Source of the DNA: Rhizobium sp. CF080
GTDB taxonomy: Bacteria; Pseudomonadota; Alphaproteobacteria; Rhizobiales; Rhizobiaceae
Assembly: GCF_000282095.2 (NCBI RefSeq)
Contig: NZ_AKKC02000008.1
Coordinates: 558,001 to 622,000 of the forward strand
Direction of reading: 5' to 3'
Length of the DNA: 64,000 nt
The translations under genes and the position numbers were made by a program. The notes under the pieces are model-generated. The model was not told where the DNA came from and did no database searches. It saw only the letters and a program-made list of their open reading frames with translations. This document shows positions 54,170 through 61,339 of the stretch, piece by piece; position 1 is the first letter of the stretch, and every line of letters begins with the position of its first letter.

Positions 54170-54378
54170 TTTGCGTTCACCGGCTTAGCGTTCTTCTCCG
54201 CCTGTTCCAGGCGCTCGAGGAGATTGAGAAAACGATCCGGAATCCCTTCCTCCTGCACCGCGTCGTAGAAGTCCCGCAGCTTGCGGGATATGGAAGCGTT
54301 CGGCGGCACCGCTCCGGGTCGGACTTCATGGGGCTGGATTTCTGTCATCTCTTCTTTTTTTCTATTTTCGTCACTCAT
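54166..54378 (-). CDS. nepR: NepR-family anti-sigma factor
   Basis: A 70-residue anti-sigma factor. The conserved core is ISRKLRDFYDAVQEEGIPDR followed by FLNLLERLEQAE, the two helices that bind both the sigma factor and the PhyR sigma-like domain. Start ATG 54378 is chosen; ATG 54348 would give 60 residues and is also possible. The gene overlaps ecfG (4 bp), and both are divergent from phyR. Confidence 0.88.
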   Translation of the reverse strand: MSDENRKKEEMTEIQPHEVRPGAVPPNASISRKLRDFYDAVQEEGIPDRFLNLLERLEQAEKNAKPVNAK

Positions 54379-54415
54379 CACGCGGGCAGCCTGTTGCGAT
54401 ATCGTCGGGCAAAGG

Positions 54416-54473
54416 AATTCCTGGCGGGAAAAAAAGTTCCACTCTTGCGGAACTTTTTTTGCAGGCCCACGTT
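54416..54473. promoter_or_regulatory. Divergent EcfG promoters of nepR-ecfG and phyR
   Basis: Plus strand: GGAAC (54449-54453), 16 nt, CGTT (54470-54473) drives phyR; an exact consensus. Minus strand: GGAAC (54440-54436), 16 nt, AATT (54419-54416) drives nepR-ecfG, matching GGAAC and the final TT. The two GGAAC boxes are arms of an inverted repeat AAAAAGTTCC/GGAACTTTTT with an 8-nt loop. Confidence 0.8.
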
Positions 54474-54516
54474 CATTGCAGGTCAATTGCCCGCTGGGCA
54501 CCGAGGGAGATTTTGT

Positions 54517-55311
54517 ATGTCACTCACCACACGCGTTGCGTCTCACCTTCCATATCTGCGTCGGTATGCTCGCGCCGTCACCGGATCACAGACTTCGGGA
54601 GACGCCTATGTTGCCGCGGTCCTGGAAGCGTTGATCGCAGACGTTTCGATTTTCCCTGAAACGTCCAAGGACCGTGTCTCGCTTTATAAACTGTTTGTCG
54701 CGATTTTTGGTTCCACCGACATCGAGATCCGCCCGATCGAATCGCCGTTTGCCTGGGAACAGCGCGCGGCAGCCAATCTCTCGATGCTTCCCTCCCAGTC
54801 CCGGCATGCCTTCCTGCTGGTCTCGGTCGAAGGTTTCACCATCGAGGAAGCCGCCGAAGTTCTCGATGTCAGCACGGGCGAGGTGAATCGTCTGCTCGAC
54901 GACGCCACCCGCGAAATCTCGCGCCAGGTCGCAACCGACATCATGATCATCGAGGACGAGCCGCTGATCGCGCTCGACATCGAGCAGATGGTGCAGGATC
55001 TCGGCCATCGCGTCACGGGCATCGCCCGCACCCACAAGGAAGCGGTGTCGCTCTTCCAGTCCTCGCATCCGAAAATGGTGCTTGCCGACATCCAGCTCGC
55101 CGATGGCAGCTCGGGCATCGACGCGGTCAACGAGATCCTGAAGTCTTCGAGCGTGCCGGTGATCTTCATCACCGCCTTCCCGGAACGGCTTCTGACCGGT
55201 GAACGCCCGGAACCGGCCTTTCTGGTCACCAAGCCTTTCAACCCGGATATGGTGAAGGCGTTGATCAGCCAGGCGCTGTTCTTCAACGAAGCAGTGAAGG
55301 CGGCCGCTTGA
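54517..55311 (+). CDS. phyR: PhyR anti-anti-sigma response regulator
   Basis: A 264-residue PhyR. Residues 1-130 form the sigma-like output (QRAAANLSMLPSQSRHAFLL, with GFTIEEAAEVLDVSTGEV). The receiver covers residues 140-260, with acidic pair Glu146/Asp147, phosphoacceptor Asp191 in MVLADIQLADG, and the FITAFPERLLTG and VTKPF motifs of FATGUY receivers (Thr219, Lys239). Phosphorylated PhyR binds NepR and frees EcfG. Start ATG 54517 follows GAGGGAGA. Its promoter is shared with nepR-ecfG. Confidence 0.95.
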   Translation: MSLTTRVASHLPYLRRYARAVTGSQTSGDAYVAAVLEALIADVSIFPETSKDRVSLYKLFVAIFGSTDIEIRPIESPFAWEQRAAANLSMLPSQSRHAFLLVSVEGFTIEEAAEVLDVSTGEVNRLLDDATREISRQVATDIMIIEDEPLIALDIEQMVQDLGHRVTGIARTHKEAVSLFQSSHPKMVLADIQLADGSSGIDAVNEILKSSSVPVIFITAFPERLLTGERPEPAFLVTKPFNPDMVKALISQALFFNEAVKAAA

Positions 55312-55341
55312 TTCCACCGGCGGCAGTCGCGCGGGCGGGCC

Positions 55342-55366
55342 GGAACAAAATGCAACAGGTGGCGTT
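55342..55366 (+). promoter_or_regulatory. EcfG-type promoter upstream of DUF1328 gene
   Basis: GGAAC (55342-55346), 16 nt, CGTT (55363-55366), an exact consensus match ending 25 bp before the start codon at 55392. The short distance leaves room for a compact leader with AAAAGGAAAAA. Confidence 0.8.
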
Positions 55367-55391
55367 CTGGCGCATCCGAAAAGGAAAAACC

Positions 55392-55556
55392 ATGTTGTAT
55401 TATGCTCTTGTCTGTCTGCTCGTCGCGATCTTCACAGGTGCGCTCGGCTTCAGCGGCATTGCGGGTACGGCCACCGGTCTCGCGCAGCTCCTGTTTTTCC
55501 TGTTTCTCGCGCTGCTGCTGATATCGCTGGTCGTCGGGTTGTTCCGGCGCGTTTGA
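55392..55556 (+). CDS. DUF1328 family small membrane protein
   Basis: A 54-residue protein with two hydrophobic helices (MLYYALVCLLVAIFTGALGF and LLFFLFLALLLISLVVGLF) and the linker SGIAGTATGLAQ, the standard DUF1328 pattern. ATG 55392 follows AAAAGGAA. It sits after phyR behind its own EcfG promoter. DUF1328 proteins are typical stress-induced membrane proteins in rhizobia. A perfect 12-bp stem (55592-55622) follows. Confidence 0.85.
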   Translation: MLYYALVCLLVAIFTGALGFSGIAGTATGLAQLLFFLFLALLLISLVVGLFRRV

Positions 55557-55591
55557 CGTCTTATAAAAGGTGGATAATCATACTCATAAAT

Positions 55592-55622
55592 CCGGGCGCC
55601 TGCCTACGCAGCAGGCGCCCGG
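55592..55622 (+). terminator. Strong hairpin after DUF1328 gene
   Basis: CCGGGCGCCTGC (55592-55603) pairs perfectly with GCAGGCGCCCGG (55611-55622), loop CTACGCA, followed by TTTCCCC. A 12-bp stem of this strength terminates transcription of the small stress gene and argues that the kinase coding start lies downstream of it. Confidence 0.7.
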
Positions 55623-55659
55623 TTTCCCCGGAAAGCCCGCAGACGGAGTGAGGAATTTG

Positions 55660-56661
55660 GTGCATCCCCTGACATGGCAGCAGGCTGGTCAGAGTGATGA
55701 CAAGTTACGCGAATTTTTCATGCCGGCCTTGGTGGATCTCGGCGCCAGCATCATGATCCAGGATGCGGGCGGCAATTATCTCTTCGTCACCCATCTTCCG
55801 GAGGTCTGGGCCGTCGAGCATGTTCAGACCCCGACCGATATCAGCCTGTTCGGCGACGATGTGGGTGCAAAACTCACGACCCTCAAGGGCGGCATGACGG
55901 AACCCGGTCGCAAGGGGCATATCGAGATTTCCATCGGCACCGAGCAGATCTACGAGTTCCGCGTCCAGACGGTGGAGTTCGCCAAGGGCGGCCTGCATTT
56001 CGTCACCACGATCATCGACCGTTCCGAGGAGCGTCATCGCGAGCGGCTGCTGCGCGCGCTGCTGCGCGAAGTCAGCCACCGGTCCAAGAACCTGCTCGCC
56101 ATCATCCAGAGCATTGCGCTGCAGACGGCGCGCTATTCCGGCTCGCTGGAACTCTTCCTGCACAAGTTCCGCGGACGGCTTTATTCCCTCTCGCAGAGCC
56201 AGGACCTGATCACCGATTCCAGCTGGCGCGGCGCCTATTTCTTCGAACTGGTGCAGCAGCAGACGGAAAAATACCTGCCCGAGAACAAGCATCTGGTGCG
56301 CGTGCACGGCGACAATATCCTGTTGACGCCGAACGCCTCGCTGCATATCGGGCTGGCGCTGCACGAACTGATCGTCAATGCGGTCAGCCACGGTTCGCTG
56401 TTGCGCAGCGGCCGGGTGATCAACGTCACCTGCACCCGCATGCACCTCAACGGTCATGACTCGCTCGAAATGATCTGGGACGAGGTGCTGGATGCCAGCC
56501 AGAGTTCGGATGATACCGAGGATTCATTGAAGGCGCATTTCGGCAGTACGGTGCTGGAACGCGTCGTACCCGCCTCGGTCAACGGCAAGGCGCAATACGT
56601 CATCTCGAACGACCGCATCAGCTATCGGCTGGTATTCCCGCTGGAGAGCGGAGGGGATTGA
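55660..56661 (+). CDS. HWE/HisKA_2 family sensor histidine kinase of the general stress locus
   Basis: A 333-residue cytoplasmic kinase. A PAS-like sensor region covers about residues 15-125. The phosphoacceptor His140 lies in REVSHRSKNLLAIIQSIA (the HRxKN motif of HisKA_2/HWE). The ATPase has HELIVNAVSHGSL (N-box) and MIWDEVL in the position of the WxE motif. Start: the frame is open to GTG 55570, but that part contains the DUF1328 hairpin; GTG 55660, 4 nt after AGGAA, is preferred. HWE kinases are the kinases that feed PhyR (PhyK logic), and the location supports this. Confidence 0.85.
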   Translation: MHPLTWQQAGQSDDKLREFFMPALVDLGASIMIQDAGGNYLFVTHLPEVWAVEHVQTPTDISLFGDDVGAKLTTLKGGMTEPGRKGHIEISIGTEQIYEFRVQTVEFAKGGLHFVTTIIDRSEERHRERLLRALLREVSHRSKNLLAIIQSIALQTARYSGSLELFLHKFRGRLYSLSQSQDLITDSSWRGAYFFELVQQQTEKYLPENKHLVRVHGDNILLTPNASLHIGLALHELIVNAVSHGSLLRSGRVINVTCTRMHLNGHDSLEMIWDEVLDASQSSDDTEDSLKAHFGSTVLERVVPASVNGKAQYVISNDRISYRLVFPLESGGD

Positions 56662-56667
56662 GGGATG

Positions 56668-56801
56668 GTCGTTAGTGGCTAGTCGTTAGTGAGTAGTTTT
56701 CGAGGTCGCCCGCTGACCTCTCGCAACGAAAGCATTTGCCAAAATCCTGCTCCGTCGTAGCGATCACTACCCACTACCCACTACCCACTACCCACTACCC
56801 A
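56668..56801. repeat. Short tandem repeats in the kinase/csbD gap
   Basis: GTCGTTAGT occurs twice (56668-56676, 56682-56690), then a stem GAGGTC/GACCTC (56702-56720), then five tandem copies of CACTACC (56765-56799). TAGTG on the left can pair with CACTA on the right. The remaining 170 bp to csbD hold a hairpin at 56930-56962 and no gene. Confidence 0.65.
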
Positions 56802-56929
56802 TAAAACTGAGCTGGCCCGGTTCCGATTGACGGAGCCGAGCCAGTTCGTCTCTTCGAGGGGGATTGAAGAGTATGTCCGAAGGCTTTGTAGGGCGGGGGA
56901 CGGGGGGTCGCCTTCGAACAATGTGATAA

Positions 56930-56962
56930 CGAACGCCCCGGAAATAAGTTCCAGGGCGTTCG
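56930..56962 (-). terminator. Hairpin downstream of csbD
   Basis: CGAACGCCC (56930-56938) and GGGCGTTCG (56954-56962) form a perfect 9-bp stem, starting 10 nt after the csbD stop. On the minus strand the T-run lies before rather than after the stem, so it is more likely a 3' stabiliser than a classic terminator. Confidence 0.45.
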
Positions 56963-56971
56963 AAAAAAAAT

Positions 56972-57169
56972 TCAGTGCTTGCGAAGCCAATCGTCGACCT
57001 CGCGGTCGGCGTCTTCCTGGGCCTTGCCGTAACGCTCCTGGATCTTGCCTGCGAGCTGCTTGCGGTTGCCGGCGATCACGTCCATGTCGTCACGGGTCAG
57101 CTTGCCCCATTGCGCCTGGACCTTGCCCTTGAACTGTTCCCAATTTCCTTCGACCTGATTCCAGTTCAT
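56972..57169 (-). CDS. CsbD-like stress protein
   Basis: A 65-residue CsbD family protein: MNWNQVEGNWEQFKGKVQAQ followed by WGKLT.DDMDVIAGNRKQL and GKIQERYGKAQEDADREVDDW, the standard pattern for the family. Small hydrophilic proteins of this type are abundant general-stress proteins in bacteria. An EcfG-type promoter lies 47 bp upstream. Confidence 0.93.
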   Translation of the reverse strand: MNWNQVEGNWEQFKGKVQAQWGKLTRDDMDVIAGNRKQLAGKIQERYGKAQEDADREVDDWLRKH

Positions 57170-57215
57170 CGCCTGTTTCCTCCTGATTGCTGACGGACCA
57201 TTCCGCCGGTCGCCA

Positions 57216-57240
57216 AACTACGTTCGAGGCCTGCTGTTCC
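57216..57240 (-). promoter_or_regulatory. EcfG-type promoter of csbD
   Basis: On the minus strand GGAAC (57240-57236), 16 nt, AGTT (57219-57216): three of four bases of the -10 CGTT. The distance to the ATG at 57169 is normal and the gene is a known general-stress type. Confidence 0.65.
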
Positions 57241-57252
57241 AGCCAGCCAAAC

Positions 57253-57280
57253 AAAAATGGCGGCTGAAGCCGCCATTTTT
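57253..57280. terminator. Bidirectional terminator after the peptide permease genes
   Basis: A perfect 12-bp stem AAAAATGGCGGC/GCCGCCATTTTT (57253-57264, 57269-57280) with a TGAA loop. A-run before and T-run after make it a terminator in either direction; it lies 18 nt past the minus-strand permease stop. Confidence 0.85.
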
Positions 57281-57297
57281 CGAGGATCGTTTTGCGG

Positions 57298-58224
57298 TCA
57301 GTGTTTCAGCGCACGCGGGTCGAGCGCGTCGCGGATCGCGTCACCCATGTAGTTGACGCTGAGCACGGTCAGCGAGATCGCCAGACCCGGCCAGAGTACA
57401 CGCGAGGGCGTCAGCTGCAGGAAGTTGGCGCCGTCGAACAACAGCCGTCCCCAGGTCGGGAAATCCGAGGGAAAGCCGAGGCCCAGGAAGCTCAGCGCTG
57501 ATTCCGTGATGATCGCCGAGGCGATGCCCAATGTCGCCGAGACCATGATCGAACTCAGCACGTTGGGCAGGATGTGCCTGAGGATGATCCGGTATTCCCG
57601 CATGCCGCTCGATTTGGCCGCCAGGATGAATTCCTGGCTTTTGACGGCCAGCACATCGCCGCGCACGATACGGGCGGTGTGCATCCAGCTTGTAATCCCG
57701 ATCACGAAGACGATCAGGATGAAGATACCGGTTTCCGGTCCGAAGGCGGCCCTCAGCGTATCGCGGAAGAGCATCAGGATGACGAGCAGCAGCGGCAGGA
57801 GCGGCAGTGCCAGGAACAGGTCGGTGATGCGCATCAGCGGGCCATCGAGCCTGCGGATATAACCGGAGACCACGCCGACCAGGGTTCCGAGGAAAAGCGC
57901 CAGCAGCATGGCCGTGATGCCGACGGCCAGCGAGATGCGGCCGCCGGCCAGCACCTGGGCAAGCATGTCCTTGCCGAGATTGTCGGTTCCGAACGGATGA
58001 GCCCAGGAAGGCCACTGGTTCTTGTCGCGGATGTTGATGGCGTTCGGTGCGACGCGATGGATATAGGGGCCGACAAAGACCGCCAGCACGATGAACGTGA
58101 AGACGATCAGCCCCGCCACTCCGCCCTTGTGGGAGCGGAACTGGCGCCACATGTCTGCGAACGCCGAACGGGTGGGGGTTGCCGCCTTGGCGGGCGGCGT
58201 CGCTGTTATGGTCGCATCAGTCAT
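57298..58224 (-). CDS. Peptide ABC transporter permease (DppC/OppC type)
   Basis: A 308-residue permease. A Thr/Pro-rich N-terminal segment is followed by GGVAGLIVFTFIVLAVFVGP; FGTDNLGKDMLAQVLAGGRI is the DppC hallmark and EFILAAKSSGMREYRIILRHILPN is the coupling loop. ATG 58224 follows GAGGATCC; it overlaps the preceding permease stop (58217) by 8 bp. Third gene of a minus-strand unit (binding protein, permease B, permease C). Its ATPase is probably the divergent gene at 62518. Confidence 0.91.
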   Translation of the reverse strand: MTDATITATPPAKAATPTRSAFADMWRQFRSHKGGVAGLIVFTFIVLAVFVGPYIHRVAPNAINIRDKNQWPSWAHPFGTDNLGKDMLAQVLAGGRISLAVGITAMLLALFLGTLVGVVSGYIRRLDGPLMRITDLFLALPLLPLLLVILMLFRDTLRAAFGPETGIFILIVFVIGITSWMHTARIVRGDVLAVKSQEFILAAKSSGMREYRIILRHILPNVLSSIMVSATLGIASAIITESALSFLGLGFPSDFPTWGRLLFDGANFLQLTPSRVLWPGLAISLTVLSVNYMGDAIRDALDPRALKH

Positions 58225-59227
58225 AACGGATCCTCGGGTCAAGAATGCCGTAAAGCACGTCGGCGATGAGGTTGAAGAGAACGATCAGCACCGCAAAGAT
58301 GAAGGTCAGGGTCTGGACGAGCGGGATATCGGCCCCCTGTACCGCGATGATGAGGAGCTGGCCGAGGCCGTTCACGCGAAAGATCTGCTCGGTGATGATG
58401 GCGCCGGAGAAGATCGTCGGCACGCCGAGCGCGATCACGGTGACGACCGGGATCAGGCTGTTGCGCAGCACGTGGATGAGCAGAACCGACTTTTCCTTGA
58501 CGCCCTTGGCGCGCGCCGTGCGCACATAGTCCTGATGCAGGTTGTCCAGCATCGAGGCCCGCACGAAACGGGTGATCTGCGAGGCGTTGAAGAGCGACAG
58601 GACGGTCACCGGCAGAGCCATCTGCTTGATCTGCTGAACGAAGCTCGAGAAGTCGTTGACGACAAGATTGGTGTCATAGACCGACGGGAACCATTGCAGG
58701 TAGGAGGAGAAGATGACGACCAGCAGGACGCCGGTGAAGAAGGTCGGCACCGAGTAACCGACCATCGACAGGAAAGTGCCGATCTGGTCGAAAATGGAAT
58801 ACTGCTTGTAGGCGGAGATGACCCCGATCGGAACGGCGATCATGACGCCGAACAGATAGGCCAGGCCGACGACCCACAGTGTCTGGGGCAGGCGCTGGAC
58901 GATCAGGTCGACGACCGGGCTTCTGGTCGCCCAGGACAGCACCCGCATGCGGTTGCCGTCGCCGAACTGCCATCCCGTCAGGCGCTCGAGGATGTTGAGC
59001 GGTTCGTTGATGAAGAACTGCTGCAGCCAGTAGAGATAACGGAAGAAGAATGGCTGATCGAGGCCGAGCGATGCGCGGATCTGCTCGCGGACCTCTGGCG
59101 GGATCGTCAACGGCAGGTCGCCGGTCGGATCGTTGGGTGCAAGATCGAGCAGCGCGAAAATGACGAAGCTGATAATCAGCAGCGTCGGGATTGCGAAGAG
59201 CAATCGCCGCAAAGTGTAGGTGAACAT
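58217..59227 (-). CDS. Peptide ABC transporter permease (DppB/OppB type)
   Basis: A 336-residue permease starting FTYTLRRLLFAIPTLLIISF, with LAPNDPTGDLPLTIPPEVRE and a long periplasmic loop containing FGDGNRMRVLSWATRSPV. The coupling loop is DYVRTARAKGVKEKSVLLIHVLRNSLIP. ATG 59227 follows GGAGAC. A 14-bp hairpin separates it from the binding-protein stop, which may reduce its expression relative to the binding protein. Confidence 0.91.
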   Translation of the reverse strand: MFTYTLRRLLFAIPTLLIISFVIFALLDLAPNDPTGDLPLTIPPEVREQIRASLGLDQPFFFRYLYWLQQFFINEPLNILERLTGWQFGDGNRMRVLSWATRSPVVDLIVQRLPQTLWVVGLAYLFGVMIAVPIGVISAYKQYSIFDQIGTFLSMVGYSVPTFFTGVLLVVIFSSYLQWFPSVYDTNLVVNDFSSFVQQIKQMALPVTVLSLFNASQITRFVRASMLDNLHQDYVRTARAKGVKEKSVLLIHVLRNSLIPVVTVIALGVPTIFSGAIITEQIFRVNGLGQLLIIAVQGADIPLVQTLTFIFAVLIVLFNLIADVLYGILDPRIRYD

Positions 59228-59266
59228 CAATAAGTCTCCAGACTAGCGCGGAGAAGAAAATGCGGG

Positions 59267-59297
59267 CGCGGGGCCTGCGCTGAGCGCAGGCCCCGCG
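59267..59297 (-). terminator. 14-bp intra-operon hairpin (attenuator-like)
   Basis: CGCGGGGCCTGCGC (59267-59280) and GCGCAGGCCCCGCG (59284-59297) are perfect complements with a 3-nt loop. On the minus strand the stem is followed within 10 nt by TTTTCTTCTCC. Located just after the binding-protein stop. Confidence 0.7.
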
Positions 59298-59304
59298 ATC
59301 GGCA

Positions 59305-61014
59305 TTACTTCGCGCGCGACCAGTCGGCGACGTTCCACAGTTCGCTATCCCAGGCATTCATCTTCACGCCGGCAAGCTTGAGAGAATGCGAGGAGACGCT
59401 GCCGCGGTGGACGAGCGGGATATGCGCGCCTTCCTCGGTCAGCATGTCGTTGAGCTGCTTGGCAAGCGTGGCGCGCTTGTCGAGTTCGGCGGTTTTCGAA
59501 AGTTCGCCGACCAGCTTGTCGTAGGCCGGGTTGCAGTAACGCGGGATGTTCTGGCCCTGCCAGCCGTTCGCCGGGCCCGGAACCTTGTCGCACAGCCATT
59601 CTGCGAGATATTTTTCCGGGTCGGTGCCGTCGAAGTTGTTGGTGTACATTTCCACATCGGCATAGAACTTCTGGAAGGTGTCAGGAGATGCCGGATCGCC
59701 GCCGAAGAAGACCGAGGCGCTGGCGTTGCGCAGTTCAGCGCCGACGCCGATCTGCGACCACATGTCCTTCACCAGTTCCTGGGTGGCTTGGCGAACCGAG
59801 TTGGTGGACGTGGAGTAGAGATAGGAGAGCTTCACGCCATTCTTGGCGCGGATGCCATCCGGGCCCTTCTTCCAGCCGGCATCGTCAAGCAGCTTGTTGG
59901 CGGCTGCGAGATCCTGCTTCAGGCACCAGCTGTCGTTCTTGGTCGAAGCGACGGCATCGGGTGCGGGAACGATGTTGCAGGTTGCCTTGCCGGCAGCGCC
60001 GTAACCGGCCTCAACGATGATGCTGCGGTCGATGGCGAGCGACAGTGCGCGGCGAACGGCCGGGTCGGAAAGCGACGGATGCGGGCCGGCTTCCTTGGTG
60101 GAGCGCTTTGCGCCCAGCGACGGGTCCGCATTGTAGTGGTTGAGGTTGATACGTTCGACCTGGGTGCCGAAGGCGGTTTCGAGCTTGCCCTTACCGGCTG
60201 CGACCATCTTGGCGAGGATTTCCGGCTCTACCTGCATGTTCCAGGCATAGTCATATTCACCGGTTTCAAGAACGGCGCGTGCAGCCGACGCCGCGTCACC
60301 GCCGCCCTTGAGGGTGACGGTCGCGAAGGCGGGCTTGGCCGCATCGCGGTAGTTGGTGTTGGCGGTCAGCGTGATGACGTCGTTCGGCTTGAATTCCTTG
60401 ACGACGAACGGGCCGGTGCCGATCGGGCCGAAATTGGCCGACGTGCAGCCCGGCGCCTTGGCACCGACGCAGTTTTCGAACTGCTTCTTCTGGATGACCG
60501 GCGACTGGGCGCCGACAAAGGCGCTGTAGGGATAGGGCTTCGGTTCGGTGAAGGTGATCTTGACAGTCTGAGGATCCGGGGCCTCAACGCTCTTGACGCC
60601 TTCATACTGGGCGGCCTGGGCGCAGCCGCCATCCGGCGCGATGCAGTATTTCCAGGTGAAGATGACGTCGTCGGCCGTGAAAGGCGTGCCGTCCGACCAT
60701 TTGACGCCTGGCTTGATCTTCCAGGTCATGCTCATCAGGTCCTTGGCGACGCCGCCGTTCTCGACGGTCGGAATCTCGGTGACCAGCGTCGGCACCAGTT
60801 CGCCCTTCTCGTCGTAGCGGGCGAGCGGCTCGATGACCATCGAGGAAGCATAGACTTCCTTGGTGCCGCCGGAGAGGTAGGGGTTCATGGTGGAGACGGC
60901 CTGCCAGAACAGGATCTTCAGATCCCCGTCGGTGCCGCGGGCCGCGTAGGCGGCCGAGCCTGCAAAGGCCAAGGCGGCAACGGTGCCGGCCAGAAGAAGT
61001 TTGAGGTTTTTCAT
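59305..61014 (-). CDS. Peptide ABC transporter substrate-binding protein (family 5)
   Basis: A 569-residue SBP_bac_5 protein. The signal peptide MKNLKLLLAGTVAALAFAGS ends near AYAARG (about residue 24). Marks are ILFWQAVSTMNPYLSGGTKE, TWKIKPGVKWSDGTPFTADD and FGPIGTGPFVVKEFKPN. It has at least six Cys residues in the mature part (KYC, GGC, NC, GC and others), more than typical. First gene of the minus-strand operon and divergent from an M20 amidohydrolase, suggesting an N-acyl amino acid or peptide substrate. Confidence 0.92.
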   Translation of the reverse strand: MKNLKLLLAGTVAALAFAGSAAYAARGTDGDLKILFWQAVSTMNPYLSGGTKEVYASSMVIEPLARYDEKGELVPTLVTEIPTVENGGVAKDLMSMTWKIKPGVKWSDGTPFTADDVIFTWKYCIAPDGGCAQAAQYEGVKSVEAPDPQTVKITFTEPKPYPYSAFVGAQSPVIQKKQFENCVGAKAPGCTSANFGPIGTGPFVVKEFKPNDVITLTANTNYRDAAKPAFATVTLKGGGDAASAARAVLETGEYDYAWNMQVEPEILAKMVAAGKGKLETAFGTQVERINLNHYNADPSLGAKRSTKEAGPHPSLSDPAVRRALSLAIDRSIIVEAGYGAAGKATCNIVPAPDAVASTKNDSWCLKQDLAAANKLLDDAGWKKGPDGIRAKNGVKLSYLYSTSTNSVRQATQELVKDMWSQIGVGAELRNASASVFFGGDPASPDTFQKFYADVEMYTNNFDGTDPEKYLAEWLCDKVPGPANGWQGQNIPRYCNPAYDKLVGELSKTAELDKRATLAKQLNDMLTEEGAHIPLVHRGSVSSHSLKLAGVKMNAWDSELWNVADWSRAK

Positions 61015-61339
61015 GCTGCTATTCCCCTTATCGTTCTCTTATGAGTTGTGGTTGGGCATGCCGGTCAAGCCGGCTTCTTGTGCCTCGGGACTGCGAAGTC
61101 GCCTTCCTCAACTTATTGACTTCGCAGCCTATTTCGCTCTGCTTCCTCCTCCGAAACTACCTTAAGAACATGTGGTATCCTGCCGCCTTTGGCGAGCATG
61201 ATCAAATTTTGAGCCATCTAAGCATAGGCCTATTTTCCGTTCAAGCCGGAAAATTGAAGCTTGCAAAATCGTGCCATCGCGTCGCAATATCCGCCCCGAC
61301 CAGAGTGGGAAACAGCAGAAAAACAATGAGGTCCGTATA
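61015..61339. promoter_or_regulatory. Divergent promoter region with 10-bp inverted repeat
   Basis: This 325-bp gene-free stretch separates the binding protein (minus) from the M20 hydrolase (plus). It contains a perfect inverted repeat CTGCGAAGTC (61091-61100) / GACTTCGCAG (61118-61127), spacing 17 nt, and a short GCCGG/CCGGC hairpin at 61060-61074. These are the only regulatory-looking structures; no regulator gene is adjacent. Confidence 0.4.

Noticed and set aside
54328..54516. N-terminal extension of PhyR in frame
   Set aside because: It would cover the divergent EcfG promoters; ATG 54517 has a good ribosome-binding site and the normal PhyR N-terminus.
56765..56799. CACTACC array considered as CRISPR
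   Set aside because: Repeats are 7 bp and directly adjacent without spacers, and no cas gene is present.
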